Notes: generated by a model not told the origin, from the letters alone. DNA of 64,000 nt from CBDDFN01 sp965227065 (GCA_965227065.1 CBDDFN010000020.1:248001-312000), one strand, 5' to 3'; numbered from the stretch's first letter, positions 7,828 to 17,364 are shown. Program-made: numbers and translations.

Positions 7828-9186
7828 TTAGGCGGTTTTGCGGGCTTCTTCGCGCAGCTCGGCGACCGGCTTTTGCAGGAAGGCCGGCACATGATCGCCG
7901 AGGCCCACAACGGGTTCATCATCCCGGTCATCATCGCGGCGATTGCGGCCTCCGCGTCCACGGCCCCGTCCGCCGCGGCTGCGGCGGTTGCGCGGCTCGT
8001 CATCCTGGGCTTCGCGTTCTTCCTCGACCGATTCGCTGGCTTGTTCGGCTTTCGGCGCGCCAAGCAGATCGGTCAGGTCGACCGTCTCAATATCTTTCTG
8101 GATCAAATCCTTGATCGCCTTGAGATATTGTTCATCCGAGCGGGTGACCAGCGTGAAGGCGGCGCCTGAACGGCCCGCGCGGCCGGTCCGGCCAATGCGG
8201 TGGACATAATCTTCGGCGTTCATCGGAACATCGAAATTGAACACATGGCTAACGGCGGGAATATCAAGACCGCGGGCGGCCACGTCGGAGGCCACCAGCG
8301 TGGTGATTTCGCCGGAGCGGAATTTTTCCAGTGTCTGGGTGCGCAGATTTTGCGGAATATCGCCATGCAGTGCACCGGCATTAAAGCCGTGGCGCTCAAG
8401 CGAGCGGAACAGCTCGGCCACATCGCGCTTGCGGTTGCAGAAGATGATGGCGTTTTGCACCTCTTCGGACTTCATCAGATGGCGCAGAACATTGCGCTTC
8501 TGACGCGGGCCGCATTCGGCGATCTTTTGCGTGACATTTTCCGCCGTCGTTGACTGGCGGGCGACTTCAACCCGCACCGGAGCATTGAGGAACCGGTCGG
8601 CCAGACGGGTGATTTCGGGCGGCATGGTGGCCGAGAAGAACAGCATCTGGCGGTTTTTGGCCGGAACCAGCGCGCAAATCCGCTCAACATCAGGAATAAA
8701 GCCCATATCCAGCATGCGGTCGGCTTCGTCAATCACCAGCACTTGCACACCCAGAAGCACGAGCTTGCCGCGTTCAATATGATCAAGCAGACGGCCCGGC
8801 GTGGCGATCAGCACATCGACACCGCGATCGATCTTGCGTTCCTGTTCGGCAAAGGCGACGCCGCCGATCAGCAAAGCCATGGTCAGCTTGTTATTCTTGC
8901 CATAGGTCTCGAAATTTTCGGCAACCTGGGTGGCAAGCTCACGCGTCGGCGCAATGATCAGCGAGCGGGGCATCCGCGCCTTGGCCCGGCCCTGGGCCAG
9001 ACGGTCGATCATGGGAAGCGTGAACGAGGCGGTTTTGCCGGTCCCGGTCTGGGCAATGCCAAGCACATCTTTTCCCTGCAGCACATGAGGGATGGCCTCC
9101 GCCTGAATCGGCGTCGGCTTCTCATAGCCCTGGTCCTTGATGGCTTCTAACAGCTGGGGCGACAGCCCCAGATCGGCAAAATTCAT
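7828..9186 (-). CDS. DEAD-box ATP-dependent RNA helicase, RhlE type
   Basis: This 452-residue RNA helicase unwinds short RNA duplexes in ribosome assembly or mRNA decay. The helicase motifs appear in order: Q-motif region (P-T-P-I-Q), A-Q-T-G-T-G-K-T (about 45-52), P-T-R-E-L-A, D-E-A-D with R-M-L-D-M-G-F, S-A-T, then A-A-R-G-L-D-I and H-R-I-G-R-T-G-R. The tail after about residue 380 is acidic, then rich in R-G-G-type repeats, a typical RNA-binding extension. The start is ATG 9186 with AGGCGG upstream; an in-frame ATG 31 codons earlier adds a non-conserved leader. RhlE type is the best fit because the N-terminus begins directly with F-x-x-L-G-L. Confidence 0.9.
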   Translation of the reverse strand: MNFADLGLSPQLLEAIKDQGYEKPTPIQAEAIPHVLQGKDVLGIAQTGTGKTASFTLPMIDRLAQGRAKARMPRSLIIAPTRELATQVAENFETYGKNNKLTMALLIGGVAFAEQERKIDRGVDVLIATPGRLLDHIERGKLVLLGVQVLVIDEADRMLDMGFIPDVERICALVPAKNRQMLFFSATMPPEITRLADRFLNAPVRVEVARQSTTAENVTQKIAECGPRQKRNVLRHLMKSEEVQNAIIFCNRKRDVAELFRSLERHGFNAGALHGDIPQNLRTQTLEKFRSGEITTLVASDVAARGLDIPAVSHVFNFDVPMNAEDYVHRIGRTGRAGRSGAAFTLVTRSDEQYLKAIKDLIQKDIETVDLTDLLGAPKAEQASESVEEEREAQDDEPRNRRSRGGRGRGRGGRNRRDDDRDDEPVVGLGDHVPAFLQKPVAELREEARKTA

Positions 9187-9367
9187 GCTACCGCCTGATT
9201 TGTTTCCTCGCCGGAGCAAAAAGGCGGACGAATCGAAGGTGTCCGCGCACGTGCCCCGTGCTTTCGCGCGGACCATCATGGATCACGCCGGCAAAGTCAA
9301 GGAATGTGCGAAGTTTCGCGACAGCGTGACGCGCGGGGCGGGATTGTCCAAAATGCCGGTGTGAGGA

Positions 9368-9649
9368 CTATTCGTCCTTGTCGGCGGTGCGGCGGTTGAT
9401 GACCCGCTCGCCGGTGAAATCAATCTTCACCGCGCCATTTTCGGCATTGTAGGTCCAGGTTTCGACCGGGCCGAATTTCGAGACATCATCAGGGTCACCC
9501 AGTGCTTCTTTCACCTCACGCATGGTTTCCGCGCTTTCGGATTTCTCCAGAATATCAGCCTTGCTGGGTGCCAAAAGCTCATCACAGCCACCCAGAACAA
9601 GCGGCAGGCCAAGCAGAAGGGCGGCGGTGAATTTGGTCAGATTGCGCAT
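9368..9649 (-). CDS. small lipoprotein, SmpA/OmlA-like domain
   Basis: This 93-residue protein has a short positively charged N-terminus, a hydrophobic stretch and a lipobox L-V-L-G-G-C with Cys22 as the expected lipidation site. The rest resembles the small SmpA/OmlA (BamE-like) fold: a helix with E-V-K-E-A-L-G-D-P-D-D followed by E-T-W-T-Y and a final strand. Such proteins sit at the inner face of the outer membrane. Whether this is a BamE equivalent or one of the many unassigned relatives is not decided by sequence; true BamE is usually longer. AGGGGAC precedes the chosen ATG. Confidence 0.7.
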   Translation of the reverse strand: MRNLTKFTAALLLGLPLVLGGCDELLAPSKADILEKSESAETMREVKEALGDPDDVSKFGPVETWTYNAENGAVKIDFTGERVINRRTADKDE

Positions 9650-9694
9650 GGTGAAGTCCCCTGAAAAAAGATGCCGGATCATAGCCCAAGCTGG

Positions 9695-11719
9695 TCACAA
9701 GTCCACGTCTGCAAACTCGGCATTTTCCTGAATGAACAAGAACCGTTCTTCGGCCTTTTTGCCCATCAGCCGTTCGACAAGCTTGGCGGTGGGCTGTTCG
9801 CTGTCGTCAATTTCGATCCGGTCAAGCTGGCGCGTGGCCGGGTCCATGGCGGTTTCACGAAGCTGGGCGGGCATCATCTCGCCCAGACCTTTAAAGCGGG
9901 AGACCTCAACCTTGCCGCGTCCGGTAAATTCGGTGGCGAGCAATTCCTCGCGATGGGCATCGTCGCGGGCATATTCGGTCTTCCCGCCTTGTGTGAGTTT
10001 ATAAAGCGGGGGGATGCCCAGATAGAGATGGCCGTCCCGAATAAGGTCGGGCAGTTCCTGAAAGAAGAAGGTCATCAAGAGCGATGCGATATGGGCGCCG
10101 TCAACATCGGCATCGGTCATAATGATGACCTTGTCATAGCGCAGATCGCTTTCACGATATTTGTCGCGCAGCCCGACGCCGAGCGCGAGGATAAGATCGC
10201 TCAGTTCCTGATTTTGCCGGATCTTGTCGCGGCTGGCCGACGCCACATTCAAGACTTTACCGCGCAAAGGCAGAACGGCTTGCGTATCGCGGCGGCGGGC
10301 CTGTTTGGCCGAGCCGCCCGCACTTTCACCCTCAACCAGAAAAATCTCGGTACCGTCGGCCGCGCCTTTGGAACAGTCGGCAAGCTTGCCGGGCAGCCTG
10401 AGCTTGCGGGTTGCCTGTTTGCGGCTGACCTCGCGTTCAGCCTTCTGGCGCTTGCGTTCCTCGGCGCGTTCAACCACCCAATCGAGCAGTTTGGACGCCT
10501 CTTTGGGTGAGCCTGACAAGAAGTGATCAAAATGATCGCGCACCGCACCTTCGGTCAGCTTGGTCGCCATGGCGGTGGCGAGCTTTTCCTTGGTCTGGCC
10601 CTGAAATTCAGGATTGCCGATAAACACTGACAACATGATGGTGGCCGAACTCATGACATCATCGGCGGTGATGTCCTTGGCCTTTTTATTGCCCGACAGC
10701 TCGCCATAGGCGCGCAAGCCTTTCAAAAGCGCATTGCGCAGCCCCTGTTCATGGGTGCCGCCTTCGGCCGTCGGGATCGTGTTGCAATAGGAGTTTGCGA
10801 AGGGCTCGCCCTCCGAGGTCCAGGCAATCGCCCATTCAACCTTGCCCTCGCCGGGAACTTCAACGCGGTCGGAAAAAATCTCCTCAATCACGCGGTTGCG
10901 GCCATTGAGCGTGGCGACCAGATAGTCTTTGAGCCCGCCGGGAAAGTGGAACGTGTCTTCCGCCGGGATCTGGCTGTTTTCCACCAATTCGGGCGCGCAG
11001 GACCAGCGGATTTCAACCCCGCGGAACAGATAGGCTTTCGACCGGGCGAGCTTCCACAATGTGGCGGGCTTGAATTTGATTTTATTGCCGAAAATGACCG
11101 GGTCGGGCCGGAAGCTGACCGTGGTGCCGCGCCGGTTCTGCGCCTGGCCGACCTTTTCAAGTTTCGAGGTTGGCTTGCCCTGGCTGTAGGACTGACGCCA
11201 TACGGTCTTGTCGCGGGCCACTTCCACCACCAGCTGTTCCGACAGCGCATTGACCGCCGAGATCCCGACGCCGTGCAAGCCGCCCGAGGTGGCGTAATTC
11301 TTGCCCGAAAATTTGCCGCCCGAATGCAGCGTGGTCAAAATGACCTCAAGGGCGGGCTTTTTATATTTGGGATGGGGATCGACGGGGATGCCCCGGCCAT
11401 TGTCGCGGATGGTCAGCCCGTTGCCGGCATCAAGATGGACATCAATGCGCGTGGCGTGGCCTGCGACCGCCTCATCCATGGAATTGTCGAGCACTTCGGC
11501 CGCCAGATGGTGCAGCGCGCGTTCATCAGTGCCGCCGACATACATGCCCGGCCGCTTGCGCACAGGCTCAAGCCCTTCAAGGACTTCAATATCCTTGGCG
11601 GTATAGCCGCTTTTGCCGGCCCCTTTGGTTTCGCCGTCGGGGGTGGAGCCCGCCTTGGCCTTTCCGCGTGCTTTCGCGGGCCGTTTGGGTTTTGGATCGT
11701 CTTGAAACAGGTCGCTCAT
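9695..11719 (-). CDS. parE: DNA topoisomerase IV subunit B
   Basis: This 674-residue ATPase subunit of topoisomerase IV separates daughter chromosomes together with ParC, which is not in the window. It has the GHKL ATPase domain (D-N-G-R-G-I-P; G-L-H-G-V-G), a transducer domain, and the TOPRIM domain with V-E-G-E-S-A-G-G-S and D-A-D-V-D-G-A-H-I. Length near 670 and the absence of the large GyrB insert favour ParE over GyrB, as does the R-R-x-T-Q-A-V-L-P-L-R-G-K context. I start at ATG 11719 (M-S-D-L-F, a common ParE beginning); an ATG at 11758 is also in frame and neither has a good ribosome site. Confidence 0.9.
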   Translation of the reverse strand: MSDLFQDDPKPKRPAKARGKAKAGSTPDGETKGAGKSGYTAKDIEVLEGLEPVRKRPGMYVGGTDERALHHLAAEVLDNSMDEAVAGHATRIDVHLDAGNGLTIRDNGRGIPVDPHPKYKKPALEVILTTLHSGGKFSGKNYATSGGLHGVGISAVNALSEQLVVEVARDKTVWRQSYSQGKPTSKLEKVGQAQNRRGTTVSFRPDPVIFGNKIKFKPATLWKLARSKAYLFRGVEIRWSCAPELVENSQIPAEDTFHFPGGLKDYLVATLNGRNRVIEEIFSDRVEVPGEGKVEWAIAWTSEGEPFANSYCNTIPTAEGGTHEQGLRNALLKGLRAYGELSGNKKAKDITADDVMSSATIMLSVFIGNPEFQGQTKEKLATAMATKLTEGAVRDHFDHFLSGSPKEASKLLDWVVERAEERKRQKAEREVSRKQATRKLRLPGKLADCSKGAADGTEIFLVEGESAGGSAKQARRRDTQAVLPLRGKVLNVASASRDKIRQNQELSDLILALGVGLRDKYRESDLRYDKVIIMTDADVDGAHIASLLMTFFFQELPDLIRDGHLYLGIPPLYKLTQGGKTEYARDDAHREELLATEFTGRGKVEVSRFKGLGEMMPAQLRETAMDPATRQLDRIEIDDSEQPTAKLVERLMGKKAEERFLFIQENAEFADVDL

Positions 11720-11842
11720 TGGATGAGAGTACAACTTCGATTGATTCGGTGCTTGCATTCAGTATGGGGCGCGCTGGCAAGCTGTCCAGCGCCGTTCCTG
11801 TCGCGGCCCGCAAAAGCTTGAGAAAATTATTTCGGGGATGCC

Positions 11843-13129
11843 ATGACCAGTCCGCTTAACCAGCCGCTCGCTTTGCCCTGCGGTGCCACCTTGCCCAACC
11901 GTCTGGCCAAAGGGGCGATGACCGAAGGGCTCGCCGACACGATGAACCGCGCCACAATCCGGCATGAGCGGCTTTACAAGCGCTGGTCGGAAGGCGGATC
12001 GGGCATGTTGCTGACCGGCAATGTCCAGATTGACCGCAATTTTCTGGAACGGCCGGGCAATGTCGCGCTGGACGGCAATGGCGGGTTTGAGGAATTCAAG
12101 AAATTTGCCGCCGCGGCAACGGTGGCGGGCAATCACGCCTGGGTGCAGATTTCCCATGCGGGCCGCCAGACCATGAAGATGGTCAATAAAGAGCCGGTCG
12201 GCCCCTCGGCCGTGAAGCTTAAAATGCCCGGCGGTCAGTTCGGCGCGCCGCGTGCGCTGACCGGCGAAGAGATTGAGCAACTGATCGAGAAATTTGCCCA
12301 AGCAGCGCTCACCTCGAAAGAGGCGGGTTTCACCGGCGTGCAGTTTCATTCCGCGCATGGCTATCTGTTGTCGGAATTTCTGTCGCCGCTGGCCAATCAG
12401 CGCACCGATGACTATGGCGGCAGCCTTGAAAATCGCGCGCGCTTTTTGATGGCTGTGCTGAAACGGGGACGCGAACTGGTCGGGCCTGATTTTCCGATTT
12501 CAATCAAGCTCAACAGTTCGGACTTCCAGCAGGGCGGCTACACTTTCGAGGAATGTCTCGCCGTGGTTGAAATGCTCAATGACACGGGGCTTGATCTGCT
12601 GGAAATTTCGGGCGGCAATTATGAGCAGCCCTCCATGATGGGTTCGGACGGCGTGCTTGAGCCGGTCTATGACAGCCATATCACCGAACGTACCAAGGCG
12701 CGCGAGGGCTATTTCCTCAACTATGCCCGCCAGGTGAAATCGGTGGCCAGAATGCCGATCATGGTGACGGGCGGCTTCCGCTCCCGCGCGGCGATGGAAG
12801 AGGCGATCGAGCAGGGCGAAGCCGATGTGATCGGCATTGGCCGGCCCCTCTGCACCATGCCTGATCTGCCAAACCGGCTGATCCAGGGCTCCATCGATAC
12901 CGCACCGCAGTTTGAGCAGAAATTGCGAATCGGTCCGGGCATTTTGGGGCCGCAAAGCTCGCTCGCGCTTATCAAGACGATGAATTTCATCGCCGCCCAG
13001 GCCTTTTTCTGCGAACAACTGCGCCTGATGGGCGATGGTGCCGAACCCGATACAGGAATGGGTGCATTGCGCGCGCTGCTGCGCTATCAAAGAGCGGAAA
13101 TGGCTGCAGCCAAAGGCTTGCAGCGTTAA
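11843..13129 (+). CDS. NADH:flavin oxidoreductase, old yellow enzyme family
   Basis: This 428-residue protein has a single FMN-binding TIM barrel of the old-yellow-enzyme type, which reduces activated C=C bonds. Visible signatures are the N-terminal N-R-x-x-K-G-A-M, Q-I-S-H-A-G-R, the substrate/FMN histidine in F-H-S-A-H-G-Y-L-L-S-E-F-L-S-P-x-x-N-Q-R, D-D-Y-G-G-S and the phosphate site V-T-G-G-F-R followed by I-G-I-G-R-P. It lacks the Fe-S and NAD domains of full 2,4-dienoyl-CoA reductases. It is divergent from parE, 123 bases away. The natural substrate is unknown. Confidence 0.88.
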   Translation: MTSPLNQPLALPCGATLPNRLAKGAMTEGLADTMNRATIRHERLYKRWSEGGSGMLLTGNVQIDRNFLERPGNVALDGNGGFEEFKKFAAAATVAGNHAWVQISHAGRQTMKMVNKEPVGPSAVKLKMPGGQFGAPRALTGEEIEQLIEKFAQAALTSKEAGFTGVQFHSAHGYLLSEFLSPLANQRTDDYGGSLENRARFLMAVLKRGRELVGPDFPISIKLNSSDFQQGGYTFEECLAVVEMLNDTGLDLLEISGGNYEQPSMMGSDGVLEPVYDSHITERTKAREGYFLNYARQVKSVARMPIMVTGGFRSRAAMEEAIEQGEADVIGIGRPLCTMPDLPNRLIQGSIDTAPQFEQKLRIGPGILGPQSSLALIKTMNFIAAQAFFCEQLRLMGDGAEPDTGMGALRALLRYQRAEMAAAKGLQR

Positions 13130-13181
13130 GATCATCGTTCGCGGGCTGTGGCGGGCCGGCAAACTTTTGAGGGGTGGGTGA

Positions 13182-14339
13182 GTGTCCGGCGCGACCGTCC
13201 AGGGGGCCAAGCGGCCCGAACAGTTTCATATTCTGACCAGCTTGCGCGGCATTCTTGCCGTGCAGATCGTGGCGTTTCACTTTTCGGGCTTCTGGCTGAT
13301 TGAGCCCAATGTGCCGCGCACCGAATATGGCCCGATCTTCAGCCATATCCATGTCACGGTTGATATGTTCTTCCTGCTGTCGGGCTTTATCATGGCCCAT
13401 GTCCACGGCAAGGAATTTCTGGCCGGTTTTGACCGGGGAATATACCGGCGTTATCTGTGGCTGCGTATTGCGCGGATTTATCCGCTGCACATTCTGGTGC
13501 TGGCGGGCTTCCTGGCGCTGGAATTTCTCAATGTCGCTATTGGCGATCCCAACGCGTTCAAGGATCTCGACCGCACGCCGCAATCGGTGATCTCCAACAT
13601 TTTGCTGATCCACAGCTGGGGGATTGAACCCAATCTGACATGGAACTATCCCAGCTGGTCAATTTCGGTCGAATGGTCGGCCTATCTGTTGTTCCCGCTG
13701 TTTGTGTGGATCTTCCTCAAGCGCAGCGCGATCTTTGCGGCTGCCAGCACGGTTGGTATTTTTGCCGTCATGTACTGGCTGTGGTCGCTTGATCCGCATC
13801 TGGGGCTTGACCGCACCTATGATTGGGGCGTGGTGCGGGGCCTGTGCTCCTTCGCCTTCGGCCTTGTGCTCTACCGCTTTTATCAGGGCGTGGCGCGGCA
13901 CTGGGAGTTCAATGCCAGCATCATGACGGTGGTCGGCATTGCAGGCTTTATCTTCCTGCCGCTCGCCTTTTATCTCGACTTTCATGATCTGGCGATCTTT
14001 GCGCTGTATGGCCCCTTCATCATCCTGTTCCTGATGCCGGAAAACAGGCTGAAAGGCTGGCTTGAGAACAAGCCTTTGATCTTTCTGGGCGATATTTCCT
14101 ATGCGCTTTATATGGTTCATGCGTTGGTTCAGCGGGTGTTTGCCAAGCTCGTCCATATGGGCGTGATCAAATATGAGGGCTTTTGGACTTCGGTCGCCTT
14201 TGCGCTGTTTGTCGAGCTCATCGCCATCATCATTTCAATCGGGGTCTACTACTGGTTTGAAAAGCCCACCCGGCGTTATGTCCGCAAAATGTTTGCCGAG
14301 AACAAGGCCAAGCGCGAAGCGGTGAGCCCTGCGCAATAG
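13182..14339 (+). CDS. acyltransferase family 3 membrane protein (OafA-like)
   Basis: This 385-residue integral membrane protein has about ten hydrophobic helices and the acyltransferase-3 pattern: an L-R-G-I-L-A-x-Q-I-V-x-F-H motif in the first helix, where the histidine is the catalytic residue, a mid-protein S-W-S-I-S-V-E-W segment, and a late D-I-S-Y-A-L-Y-M-V-H. Proteins of this family O-acetylate or O-succinylate cell-surface polysaccharides, peptidoglycan or lipids. There are no polysaccharide genes nearby, so the target is unknown. The start is GTG 13182 after a GAGGGGTGGG ribosome site. Confidence 0.85.
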   Translation: MSGATVQGAKRPEQFHILTSLRGILAVQIVAFHFSGFWLIEPNVPRTEYGPIFSHIHVTVDMFFLLSGFIMAHVHGKEFLAGFDRGIYRRYLWLRIARIYPLHILVLAGFLALEFLNVAIGDPNAFKDLDRTPQSVISNILLIHSWGIEPNLTWNYPSWSISVEWSAYLLFPLFVWIFLKRSAIFAAASTVGIFAVMYWLWSLDPHLGLDRTYDWGVVRGLCSFAFGLVLYRFYQGVARHWEFNASIMTVVGIAGFIFLPLAFYLDFHDLAIFALYGPFIILFLMPENRLKGWLENKPLIFLGDISYALYMVHALVQRVFAKLVHMGVIKYEGFWTSVAFALFVELIAIIISIGVYYWFEKPTRRYVRKMFAENKAKREAVSPAQ

Positions 14340-14392
14340 TGTGTCGGCCTTTGCGGGCGGAAGGGGCGGTAAATTTCCCGTCCACCCGGTGC

Positions 14393-14420
14393 TTGAGCAA
14401 CTTTTGAAAAAACATACACT
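14393..14420 (+). promoter_or_regulatory. putative sigma-70 promoter before the MAPEG gene
   Basis: TTGAGC (14393-14398), a 16-base spacer, and TACACT (14415-14420) lie about 90 bases before the MAPEG start. They sit in the only A/T-rich stretch of the 171-base gap after the acyltransferase gene. The match is moderate. Confidence 0.4.
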
Positions 14421-14510
14421 ATGTCATGGACGAATGCGCCGGTCGGTCGTGGGGGGAAACCAGACAGGGCTTGGCGCGATGATGACACTATTTTTTGGGG
14501 GAGGGCCCGC

Positions 14511-14930
14511 ATGCCAGTCGATATTCTGCACGGTTTGGAATTTCCTGCGCTCATCACGCTGGCCGCGGTGATCCAGTTTCAGGTTTACGGTTTCATGGTG
14601 GGCCGCGCGCGCGCCAAATATGATGTGGCGGCACCGGCAACCTACGGCAAGGAAGAGTTTGAGCGCATTTTCCGCGTCCATCAAAACACGATGGAACAAT
14701 TGATCATTTTCCTGCCGGGCCTGTGGATATTCGCCATCACCGTGGATGATCTGATTGCGGGCTTGATCGGTGTGGCCTGGATGATTGGCCGCGAGCTTTA
14801 TTTCATGGGCTATGTTAAAGATCCCAACAAGCGCGGGCTTGGCTTTGGCATCACCTTCCTCAGTTCAGCCATTCTGGTGATTGGCGGCGGTGTGCCGGTC
14901 ATTATCCGGGTTGTTGAACACTGGTTTTAA
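14511..14930 (+). CDS. MAPEG family membrane protein
   Basis: This 139-residue protein has four hydrophobic helices and the MAPEG signature: F-E-R-I-F-R-V-H-Q-N-T-M-E-Q, then a proline-containing helix and G-R-E-L-Y-F-M-G-Y. MAPEG proteins include microsomal glutathione S-transferases and eicosanoid-metabolism proteins; bacterial members are mostly uncharacterised and may handle lipophilic electrophiles. I start at ATG 14511 with a GGGGGAGGG ribosome site; an in-frame ATG at 14421 would add a poorly conserved charged leader. The stop overlaps the stop of the convergent acetyltransferase gene by 4 bases. Confidence 0.82.
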   Translation: MPVDILHGLEFPALITLAAVIQFQVYGFMVGRARAKYDVAAPATYGKEEFERIFRVHQNTMEQLIIFLPGLWIFAITVDDLIAGLIGVAWMIGRELYFMGYVKDPNKRGLGFGITFLSSAILVIGGGVPVIIRVVEHWF

Positions 14931-15397
14931 AGGTCCTTCCGGCTCCATTGCGAGACCGGACGATGGCCCGAAGCGGCCAGGGCCAGCAGTGCCCCTTCAT
15001 CACAAAACGGGCAGACGGCCAGAACACTCGAAGCGCCATGGCTGCGGGCCGCGTCTTCCACTGCATGGATCAACGCCTCTCCTTCCTTATCCCATGATGC
15101 ATCGGCGCTGATCGCCAGATCATCCAGCAGATAGACCGGCTCTGCGGGTGCATAGACCGGAGGCGGGGTTTGGACGCAGGCAATGGCCAGCCCTGAAACG
15201 TCGCCACCTGTTTCGCACACCAGAGTGATGGCGGTTTGCTGATCAATCAGGGCTGAAAAGAAGGCTTCGGTCAGTTGGGGGGCATCGCCCGAAGGCGCGA
15301 ACATTTCGGGTTCCGCCTGGGCCAGCGCCTCCCGGCGGGTCCCCACAAGTGACACCATTCGTGCAATATCTTTTTGTGTTGCGGGCCGGATTTTCAT
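14927..15397 (-). CDS. GNAT family N-acetyltransferase
   Basis: This 156-residue protein fits the GNAT fold: the start M-K-I-R-P-A-T-x-x-D is the usual first strand of the family, followed by a central strand Y-L-L-D-D-L-A-I and a region at W-D-K-E-G-E-A-L-I-H-A-V-E where the acetyl-CoA loop should lie. The classical R/Q-x-x-G-x-G/A loop is not well preserved, so acetyl-CoA binding may be weak or the loop divergent. The gene is convergent with the MAPEG gene, and transcription from glnA upstream is cut off by a hairpin terminator. Substrate unknown. Confidence 0.68.
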   Translation of the reverse strand: MKIRPATQKDIARMVSLVGTRREALAQAEPEMFAPSGDAPQLTEAFFSALIDQQTAITLVCETGGDVSGLAIACVQTPPPVYAPAEPVYLLDDLAISADASWDKEGEALIHAVEDAARSHGASSVLAVCPFCDEGALLALAASGHRPVSQWSRKDL

Positions 15398-15422
15398 GGG
15401 CTGGAGTGTGCGGCCAAAGTAA

Positions 15423-15451
15423 AACCCCCGCAAGCGGAACTTGCGGGGGTT
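15423..15451 (-). terminator. Rho-independent terminator after glnA
   Basis: On the minus strand the stem ACCCCCGCAAG pairs with CTTGCGGGGGT around a 5-base loop, and the 3' side runs into TTTTAC. It lies 24 bases past the glnA stop and just before the next minus-strand gene, so it should end the glnB-glnA transcript. Confidence 0.85.
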
Positions 15452-15475
15452 TCTTGTCTTGGGATGCTAAAGAAA

Positions 15476-16885
15476 TTAGCAGGAATAGTACATCTGGAAC
15501 TCGATCGGGTGCGGGGTGTGTTCGAAATTGTAAATTTCTTCCCACTTGAGTTCGAGATAGCCATCGATCTGGCTGTCGCTGAAGACGCCGCCTTTTTTGA
15601 GGAAGTCGCGGTCGGCATCGAGGCTTTCAACGGCTTCGCGCAAGCTGCCGGCAACCGTGGGGATGCCTTCAAGCTCTTCGGCGGGCAGTTCATACAGATC
15701 TTTGTCCATCGGGTCGCCCGGATGGATCTTGTTCTCGATCCCGTCGAGACCGGCCATCAGCATGGCGGTGAAGGCGAGATAAGGATTGGCTGCCGCATCG
15801 GGGAAGCGGATCTCGACGCGCTTGCCTTTGGGCGACGCGACGTGCGGGATCCGGCAGGATGCCGAGCGGTTCCGGGCTGAGTAAGCCAGCAGCACCGGCG
15901 CTTCAAAACCCGGGATCAGACGCTTGTAGGAGTTGGTCGTCGGGTTCGAGAAGGCGTTGATCGCCTTGGCGTGCTTGATGATACCGCCAATATAGTAAAG
16001 GCAGGTGTCGGACAGATCGGCATAGCCCGACCCGGCAAACAGCGGCTCGCCATCTTTCCAGATCGACTGGTGGCAGTGCATGCCGGTGCCGTTATCGCCT
16101 TTGATCGGCTTGGGCATGAAGGTCGCCGTTTTGCCGTGCAGATGCGCAACCATTTGGACGGCATATTTATAGGTTTGCACGCGGTCGGCCTGGGTGAGCA
16201 TGTCACCGAAGATCATGCCAAGCTCATGCTGGCTGGGTGCCACTTCGTGGTGATGCTTTTCCATGGGCAGGCCCATTTCCTTCATCACGGTCAGCATTTC
16301 GGAGCGCATGTCCTGTTCGCTGTCGACCGGCGGCACGGGGAAGTAGCCGCCTTTGATGCCCGGACGATGACCCATATTGCCGGCTTCATAGTCGGTGCCG
16401 GTGTTGTAGGGGCCTTCTTTGGAATCAATGGCAAAGCCCGTGGCGTTCATATCGTTGGTCCAGCGGACATCATCGAAGATGAAGAATTCGGGCTCGGGGC
16501 CGAAATAGACCGCATCGCCAATGCCGGCCGAGGCCATATAGGCGGTGGCGCGCTTGGCGGTCGACCGCGGGTCACGCTCATAGCCTTCGCCGGTGGCGGG
16601 CTCAAGAATGTCGCAATAGACAGCCAGGGTGGATTCAGCGGTGAACGGATCGACAAAGGTCGCGTCGCAATCGGGCATCAAGGTCATGTCCGATTCATTG
16701 ATCGCTTTCCAGCCGGCAATCGAGCTGCCGTCAAACATGACGCCTTCGGCGAACATGTCTTCGTCGACCACCGCACAGTCCATGGTGACGTGCTGGGCTT
16801 TACCGCGCGGGTCGGTGAAGCGCAGATCGACATATTTAATGTCTTTGTCTTTGATCAGTTTCAGGATTTCGTTCGCATCAGCCAT
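15476..16885 (-). CDS. glnA: glutamine synthetase, type I
   Basis: This 469-residue enzyme makes glutamine from glutamate, ammonia and ATP. It has the beta-grasp N-terminal domain, the catalytic domain with D-G-S-S-I-A-G-W, the metal-ligand E in G-P-E-P-E-F-F-I-F-D, the N-x-x-G-x-G-x-H-x-H/C-Q ATP region (G-D-N-G-T-G-M-H-C-H-Q-S) and R-N-R-S-A-S-C-R-I-P. The adenylylation tyrosine is present as Tyr398 in D-K-D-L-Y-E-L-P, so it should be controlled by GlnE. It follows glnB with a 140-base gap and shares its transcript. Length is typical for the GSI-beta class. Confidence 0.97.
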   Translation of the reverse strand: MADANEILKLIKDKDIKYVDLRFTDPRGKAQHVTMDCAVVDEDMFAEGVMFDGSSIAGWKAINESDMTLMPDCDATFVDPFTAESTLAVYCDILEPATGEGYERDPRSTAKRATAYMASAGIGDAVYFGPEPEFFIFDDVRWTNDMNATGFAIDSKEGPYNTGTDYEAGNMGHRPGIKGGYFPVPPVDSEQDMRSEMLTVMKEMGLPMEKHHHEVAPSQHELGMIFGDMLTQADRVQTYKYAVQMVAHLHGKTATFMPKPIKGDNGTGMHCHQSIWKDGEPLFAGSGYADLSDTCLYYIGGIIKHAKAINAFSNPTTNSYKRLIPGFEAPVLLAYSARNRSASCRIPHVASPKGKRVEIRFPDAAANPYLAFTAMLMAGLDGIENKIHPGDPMDKDLYELPAEELEGIPTVAGSLREAVESLDADRDFLKKGGVFSDSQIDGYLELKWEEIYNFEHTPHPIEFQMYYSC

Positions 16886-17025
16886 GTTTCAGGTCCTGCT
16901 AGTTCGTGGAAGGAAGGAAAGAAGGCCGGGTGAGGCCCCATTTGGGTGCCGGTCTCACATCCGGCGGTGACGCGCGATGATGACAACAAAAACCGCGCGC
17001 CGGGATTGGAAAAAATCTCCGTGTC

Positions 17026-17364
17026 TTACACCGCATCCCCGCCGGTCTCGCCGGTACGAATGCGGATGGCTTCTTCAACCGTGCTGACGAAGATCTTGCC
17101 ATCACCGATGCGGCCCGTGCGGGCAGCGTTCTGGATAGCTTCGAGGGCTTTGTCGAGCATGTCATCGTCGAGCACGATCTCGATTTTCACCTTGGGCAGA
17201 AAATCGACAACATATTCGGCGCCGCGATAAAGTTCGGTATGGCCTTTCTGGCGGCCGAAACCTTTGGCCTCAACCACGGTAATGCCTTGCAAGCCGATTT
17301 CATGAAGGGCGTCCTTCACTTCATCGAGTTTGAACGGCTTGATGATGGCTTCAATCTTTTTCAT
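17026..17364 (-). CDS. glnB: nitrogen regulatory protein P-II
   Basis: This 112-residue trimeric signalling protein senses 2-oxoglutarate and ATP/ADP and controls NtrB and GlnE. The uridylylation site is Tyr51 in T-E-L-Y-R-G-A-E-Y in the T-loop, the B-loop contains T-G-R-I-G-D-G-K, and the C-terminal I-R-I-R-T-G-E motif is intact. It is upstream of glnA on the same strand, as in other alphaproteobacteria, and a sigma-54 promoter lies 79 bases before it. GlnB rather than GlnK, because it is linked to glnA and not to amtB. Confidence 0.95.
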   Translation of the reverse strand: MKKIEAIIKPFKLDEVKDALHEIGLQGITVVEAKGFGRQKGHTELYRGAEYVVDFLPKVKIEIVLDDDMLDKALEAIQNAARTGRIGDGKIFVSTVEEAIRIRTGETGGDAV